Assembly: GCA_002772605.1 (NCBI GenBank)
Contig: PFDS01000021.1
Span: 1,268-10,670 of the forward strand
DNA length: 9,403 bases
Direction: 5' to 3'
DNA from: Candidatus Peregrinibacteria bacterium CG10_big_fil_rev_8_21_14_0_10_49_16
GTDB lineage: Bacteria > Patescibacteriota > Gracilibacteria > Peribacterales > Peribacteraceae
A program made the position numbers and the translations under genes. Below the pieces are notes generated by a model, which had not been told where the DNA came from, ran no database searches, and saw only the letters and a list, made by a program, of their open reading frames with translations. This document shows, in pieces, positions 6,313 through 9,403 of this stretch; the first letter of the stretch is position 1, and every line of letters starts with the position of its first letter.

Positions 6313-7947
6313 CTACTTCTGAAGGAGAAAATCTCCAATCACCAAAGCATCCAGACCACAGCAGTAGAACGTACGAAGAGCATCACGCGGCGAACACACG
6401 AGGGGTTCTTCAGCAACGTTGAAGCTGGTATTGAGAATAACGCCACGACCGGTTTTCTTTTTGAACTCTGAAATAAGTTTGTAGTAACGAGGGTTCGCTT
6501 CCTCCGTCACACCCTGCACACGCGCAGTGTTATCGATGTGCACTGCAGCAGCAAATTCCTTTACCTTATCTTTCTTCGCCTCAAATGCGAGAATCATGAA
6601 CGGACTCTGATGCGGACCTTCGACGTACAGACCGATGTCCTCATGCCGCATAGACGGCGCAAACGGCCGCCACATTTCACGGTGCTTCACTTCGGCATTC
6701 ACCTTGTCTTTTATTCCTTTTACTGACGGATCTGCCAGAATGCTGCGATTCCCGAGTGCACGCGGCCCCACTTCCATCCGCCCCTGGAACCACCCGATAA
6801 TTTTCCCGTCTGCAAGGAGCCCTGCTGTCACTTCTTCAACATTCTCCACTTTTTTGTATGGCATCTTCGACTCTTTCAGCACCTTCTCAATCTCATCATT
6901 CGTATACTCAGGACCCCAGTACGCATGGTCAAACAGGAAGCCCGGCCGCTTGGATGTCATGTGCACATGCTGCAAAACCGCTGCGCCAAGCGCGACACCG
7001 GCATCGGATGACGCCGGTTGAATGTAGATGTCGTCCACGTATTCTGACTGCAGAAGTTTCCCGTTTGCACTGCAGTTCAGTGCAACGCCTCCCGCCATAC
7101 AGAGGGTCTTGCAACCGGATTCCTTGGCAAGAAATTTCGCCATCTGCAGAAGAGCTCGTTCCAGTGCATCCTGTACGGTTGCTGCCAAGTCTTTGTGCTG
7201 CTGCGTCAGTTCTTCACCAGGCTTGCGGTGTACCAGTGATCGCAAAAAGCGATTACGCTTCGTATGGTCGATCTGTGGAACCGGTGTAGACCAATCAATA
7301 AAATTGAACAATTCCGGCTTCGGTGTGCCGAATGCCGCGAGGCCCATCGTCTTCCCTTCGTGACTATGTGGACGAAAGCCAAGTGCTTTCGTCATGCGTT
7401 CGTAGAGCGCCCCCCAACTACCCGCATTCGTGACACGTTGCCGGATAGTGAGATCCAGGCCTTCACCCCACCCGAGCATTCCACTCTCTCCACCACCGGC
7501 ACCGTCGAGAGAAATCACATTCGCTTTTGGAAAGCCGGAAAGGTAGAACGAGCTGGCAATGTGACACAAATGGTGATTCAAGAAATGCACACGCTTGTCA
7601 TGCGGTGAGAAGGGAAAGAGTTCATTCCCGCGACGAATCTCCTGCACCGTCCTCTGGATCTTTCCATAGGTAAACCTCAGTGGCTGCAATGGCCAGAAGT
7701 TCGGCAGTATCGCCTGCCACCAATTTTCCATTCCGATGGCAATGGAGTCTATGTCCTCTAATTCAATCCCCGCGGTGCGCAGACAGTACTCCATGGACTT
7801 CTGTGGAAAACTGCGTGGCGCATGTTTGAGACGTAAAAAACGCTCTTCTTCCGCAAAAGCAATCAATTGACCATCTTTGAGAAGCGCCGCAGCCGTATTC
7901 CAGCTGTAGGGGTGTGAGAGGCCAAGAATATACAGAGGCTTGGGCAT
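6313..7947 (-). CDS. NodU/CmcH-family O-carbamoyltransferase
   Basis: A 544-residue enzyme, about normal length for the family, that moves a carbamoyl group from carbamoyl phosphate through a carbamoyl-adenylate to a hydroxyl, usually on a sugar. The N-terminal Kae1-like ASKHA domain (about 1-340) shows ILGLSHPYSWNTAAALLKDG, FAEEERFLRLKH, the metal-binding NHHLCHIASSF with H125 and H129, SLDGAGGGESG with D148, HEGKTMGLAAFG, AGGVALNCSANGKL and SSDAGVALGAA with D315. The C-terminal domain (about 345-544) shows GRMEVGPRALGNRSILADP, WRPFAPSM, and VILNTSFNVAEEP. All key motifs are present, so it should be active. Its partner gene 9 bases downstream is a GT-C enzyme, and a second GT-C diverges from it, so the target is most likely a sugar of this locus's glycan. 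An antibiotic-type substrate is less likely, as no such biosynthesis is nearby. Confidence 0.93.
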   Translation of the reverse strand: MPKPLYILGLSHPYSWNTAAALLKDGQLIAFAEEERFLRLKHAPRSFPQKSMEYCLRTAGIELEDIDSIAIGMENWWQAILPNFWPLQPLRFTYGKIQRTVQEIRRGNELFPFSPHDKRVHFLNHHLCHIASSFYLSGFPKANVISLDGAGGGESGMLGWGEGLDLTIRQRVTNAGSWGALYERMTKALGFRPHSHEGKTMGLAAFGTPKPELFNFIDWSTPVPQIDHTKRNRFLRSLVHRKPGEELTQQHKDLAATVQDALERALLQMAKFLAKESGCKTLCMAGGVALNCSANGKLLQSEYVDDIYIQPASSDAGVALGAAVLQHVHMTSKRPGFLFDHAYWGPEYTNDEIEKVLKESKMPYKKVENVEEVTAGLLADGKIIGWFQGRMEVGPRALGNRSILADPSVKGIKDKVNAEVKHREMWRPFAPSMRHEDIGLYVEGPHQSPFMILAFEAKKDKVKEFAAAVHIDNTARVQGVTEEANPRYYKLISEFKKKTGRGVILNTSFNVAEEPLVCSPRDALRTFYCCGLDALVIGDFLLQK

Positions 7948-7971
7948 AGAGAGAGTGTACTATAGAACTGT
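7948..7971. promoter_or_regulatory. 24-bp divergent promoter region with a symmetric -10-like core
   Basis: Only 24 bases separate the two divergent start codons. The self-complementary CTATAG (7960-7965) gives TATAGA on the plus strand, 5 bases before the ATG at 7972, and TATAGT on the minus strand, 11 bases before the ATG at 7947. Both are good -10 candidates and they share bases, so transcripts in the two directions would have no leader or a leader of only a few bases. Possible -35 elements are weak (TTGGGC at 15 bases rightward; TTGAAT at 19 bases leftward) and lie within the coding regions. There is no Shine-Dalgarno sequence on either side. Confidence 0.5.
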
Positions 7972-9399
7972 ATGCAGAAAAGCATTCAAAAGTGGCTCCC
8001 GGAACTCTGCATAGGAATAATCTTACTATTTTTCACGTACCGCGAACTGGGAACATTCCCTGCAGCATGGGCGGACGACAGTCTATTCATGATCGTTGCA
8101 CGTTCGCTGGCAGAAGGACGCGGGTATGCACTGCCCATCCTTGAATCACCATGGCACTTTCCCTACACCCTCAATATCGGACCGCCACTCATTCTTCCAG
8201 TAGCGCTGTTCATCAAACTATTCGGGTTCTCTGTAAGCATCGCACGCATTCCCATGACCTTGTTCCTTATGGGAACAGTTACCGCATTCTACTTCTTTAC
8301 AAAGCACATAACCAATCGCATAACAGCTTGCTGGTCTACTATCCTTCTCGTCACTCTCTCCGCATTTGTAAACAATGGAAAACCTGTGTTGGGAGAAGTA
8401 CCCGGACTCTTCTTTCTTCTGCTCGGGCTCCTTGCACTTCTTCGCATCGAACGACAGTGGAAATGGACTCTCTGGAGCGGGATGTTCTTCGGACTGGCAC
8501 TGCTGACGAAAATCACGTACGGACTCATTCTTCCTGCACTGGGTATTGCATGGTTGGTTGCCTTACGCAGAAAAGAATGGAACACACTCAAAAAAATCAC
8601 ACTGGTCGGCTGTCTCACTGTTCTGCTGTATCTGCCATGGAGATTTGTCGAACTCAACTCGCAACCCGGGCTTCTCAGTGACTTTCTGTTTCTCTGGGGA
8701 CAGAGTAACCAAGAATCCGCCGCACCGTTTTCCCACCTTTTCTCACATCCGGATACTCTCACGCGACTTCCGTTTCTTGCCTACGGCACATTCCTCCTTC
8801 TCGGAGGTATCGGGCTCTGGAACATACGAAAAAACCTTCACCACGTAGCAGGCTCTACCCTCGCAACGCTCATTATCCTCTTCACCATCTACTTTCTGAG
8901 CAGTTTCGGCTGGTACCGTCACCTTCTTCCTGCGCATTTTCTCCTTCTCCCGTTCGTTCCCATCGGCCTGGAAACTACGCTCTCTCTGTGTTCCTGGAAA
9001 ACACAGATCAAAAAACCACTGATTGCACTCATCCTCTCAGGGATCATTCTTCTGCAAGGCTGGTGGCAACTGGACCACCGGGGCGCAAGCAGAAGTACAG
9101 AAGCTGAAGACGTTGCACATGCTCTTCAGAAAGGATTTACGGAAGAGCCTATGGTTATTCAACAGGCAGAAGTGTTCGTACAATTACCCTACAACAGACA
9201 TTGGTTCTTCCTCACCAACCCCAAAATTACAGAGCGCCTGCCGGAAACAGTTGTGCAGTACTCCGATACAACACGCTGCCTCCCGGTGCTTCTTAAGCTA
9301 AGTGAGCAAAGCGTGCAGGATTGGAACGACCGCATCACACATGTCTCTGGCCGCTACTATCTTGTAGAACTCCCGGATGCTTCGTGTCCTACAACCTAA
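7972..9399 (+). CDS. Membrane GT-C glycosyltransferase, GT39/GT83-like
   Basis: A 475-residue polytopic membrane protein of the ArnT/PMT type, expected to use a polyprenyl-phosphate sugar donor and act on the outer side of the cytoplasmic membrane. A first membrane segment (about 9-23) leads to the first outer loop with WADDSLFMIVARSLAEGRGY (33-52), where D35/D36 are the likely catalytic acid position. LNIGPPLILPVALFIKLFG (67-85), LGEVPGLFFLLLGL (140-153) and ALLTKITYGLILPALG (175-190) follow, matching family motifs. About nine or ten hydrophobic segments run to near residue 363, then a soluble tail of about 110 residues. It diverges from the carbamoyltransferase across only 24 bases. The start is fixed by that short gap; TATAGA lies 5 bases upstream. 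It differs clearly in sequence from the other GT-C protein here, so it is not a recent duplicate. The window ends 4 bases after the stop, so no terminator can be judged. Confidence 0.87.
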   Translation: MQKSIQKWLPELCIGIILLFFTYRELGTFPAAWADDSLFMIVARSLAEGRGYALPILESPWHFPYTLNIGPPLILPVALFIKLFGFSVSIARIPMTLFLMGTVTAFYFFTKHITNRITACWSTILLVTLSAFVNNGKPVLGEVPGLFFLLLGLLALLRIERQWKWTLWSGMFFGLALLTKITYGLILPALGIAWLVALRRKEWNTLKKITLVGCLTVLLYLPWRFVELNSQPGLLSDFLFLWGQSNQESAAPFSHLFSHPDTLTRLPFLAYGTFLLLGGIGLWNIRKNLHHVAGSTLATLIILFTIYFLSSFGWYRHLLPAHFLLLPFVPIGLETTLSLCSWKTQIKKPLIALILSGIILLQGWWQLDHRGASRSTEAEDVAHALQKGFTEEPMVIQQAEVFVQLPYNRHWFFLTNPKITERLPETVVQYSDTTRCLPVLLKLSEQSVQDWNDRITHVSGRYYLVELPDASCPTT

Positions 9400-9403
9400 A
9401 AAC

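Noticed and set aside
6997..7018. Inverted repeat ACCGGCATC / GACGCCGGT inside the carbamoyltransferase gene
   Set aside because: It encodes the conserved SSDAG motif with D315 and is explained by coding constraint. There is no T-run, so it is not a terminator.
4537..9399. The two GT-C genes as a recent duplication
   Set aside because: Lengths, motif wording and tails differ clearly, so they share a fold class but not recent ancestry.

Overview
This window is part of a bacterial glycan-assembly locus. All seven genes I can support are sugar-handling enzymes: a sugar aminotransferase fused to a polyprenyl-phosphate-type GT2 glycosyltransferase, a cupin, two GT4 glycosyltransferases, two multi-membrane-spanning GT-C (GT39-like) glycosyltransferases, and a NodU/CmcH-type carbamoyltransferase. 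I see no tRNA, rRNA, CRISPR array, insertion sequence or phage gene, and no gene-free stretch longer than about 85 bases. Base composition looks balanced by eye. Start codons mostly lack Shine-Dalgarno sequences, and several instead sit about 6 bases downstream of a -10-like hexamer. A nested GC-rich palindromic repeat at 739-790 resembles small dispersed palindromes I associate with candidate-phylum (Patescibacteria-like) genomes. I offer that lineage only as a weak inference.

Layout, left to right. A leftward operon occupies 1-3487: GT4 (2309-3487), a cupin (1869-2294), then one long open frame from 1915 to the left edge of the window. That frame encodes a complete DegT/DnrJ/EryC1/StrS aminotransferase joined without a stop codon to a DPM1/ArnC-like GT2. 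The joint coincides with the palindromic repeat, which is translated as the linker. A short divergent region (3488-3571) holds a perfect 15-bp palindrome and leads to a rightward GT4 (3572-4549). That gene meets, tail to tail with a 13-bp overlap, a second leftward operon: carbamoyltransferase (6313-7947) followed 9 bases later by a GT-C enzyme (4537-6303). A 24-bp divergent region with a symmetric -10-like core then separates the carbamoyltransferase from a rightward GT-C gene (7972-9399).

Working model (inference). The aminotransferase makes a nucleotide-linked 4-amino sugar, probably perosamine-like. The fused GT2 loads a sugar onto a polyprenyl phosphate. The two GT-C proteins use such lipid-linked sugars on the far side of the membrane. 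The two GT4 enzymes build the oligosaccharide on the cytoplasmic side, and the carbamoyltransferase decorates it. The order of activities parallels the ArnB-ArnC-ArnT logic of aminoarabinose transfer, with the first two steps on one polypeptide. The most unusual item is the fusion through a translated mobile-type palindrome. The second is the pattern of promoter-like hexamers placed directly at start codons, which suggests leaderless transcription.
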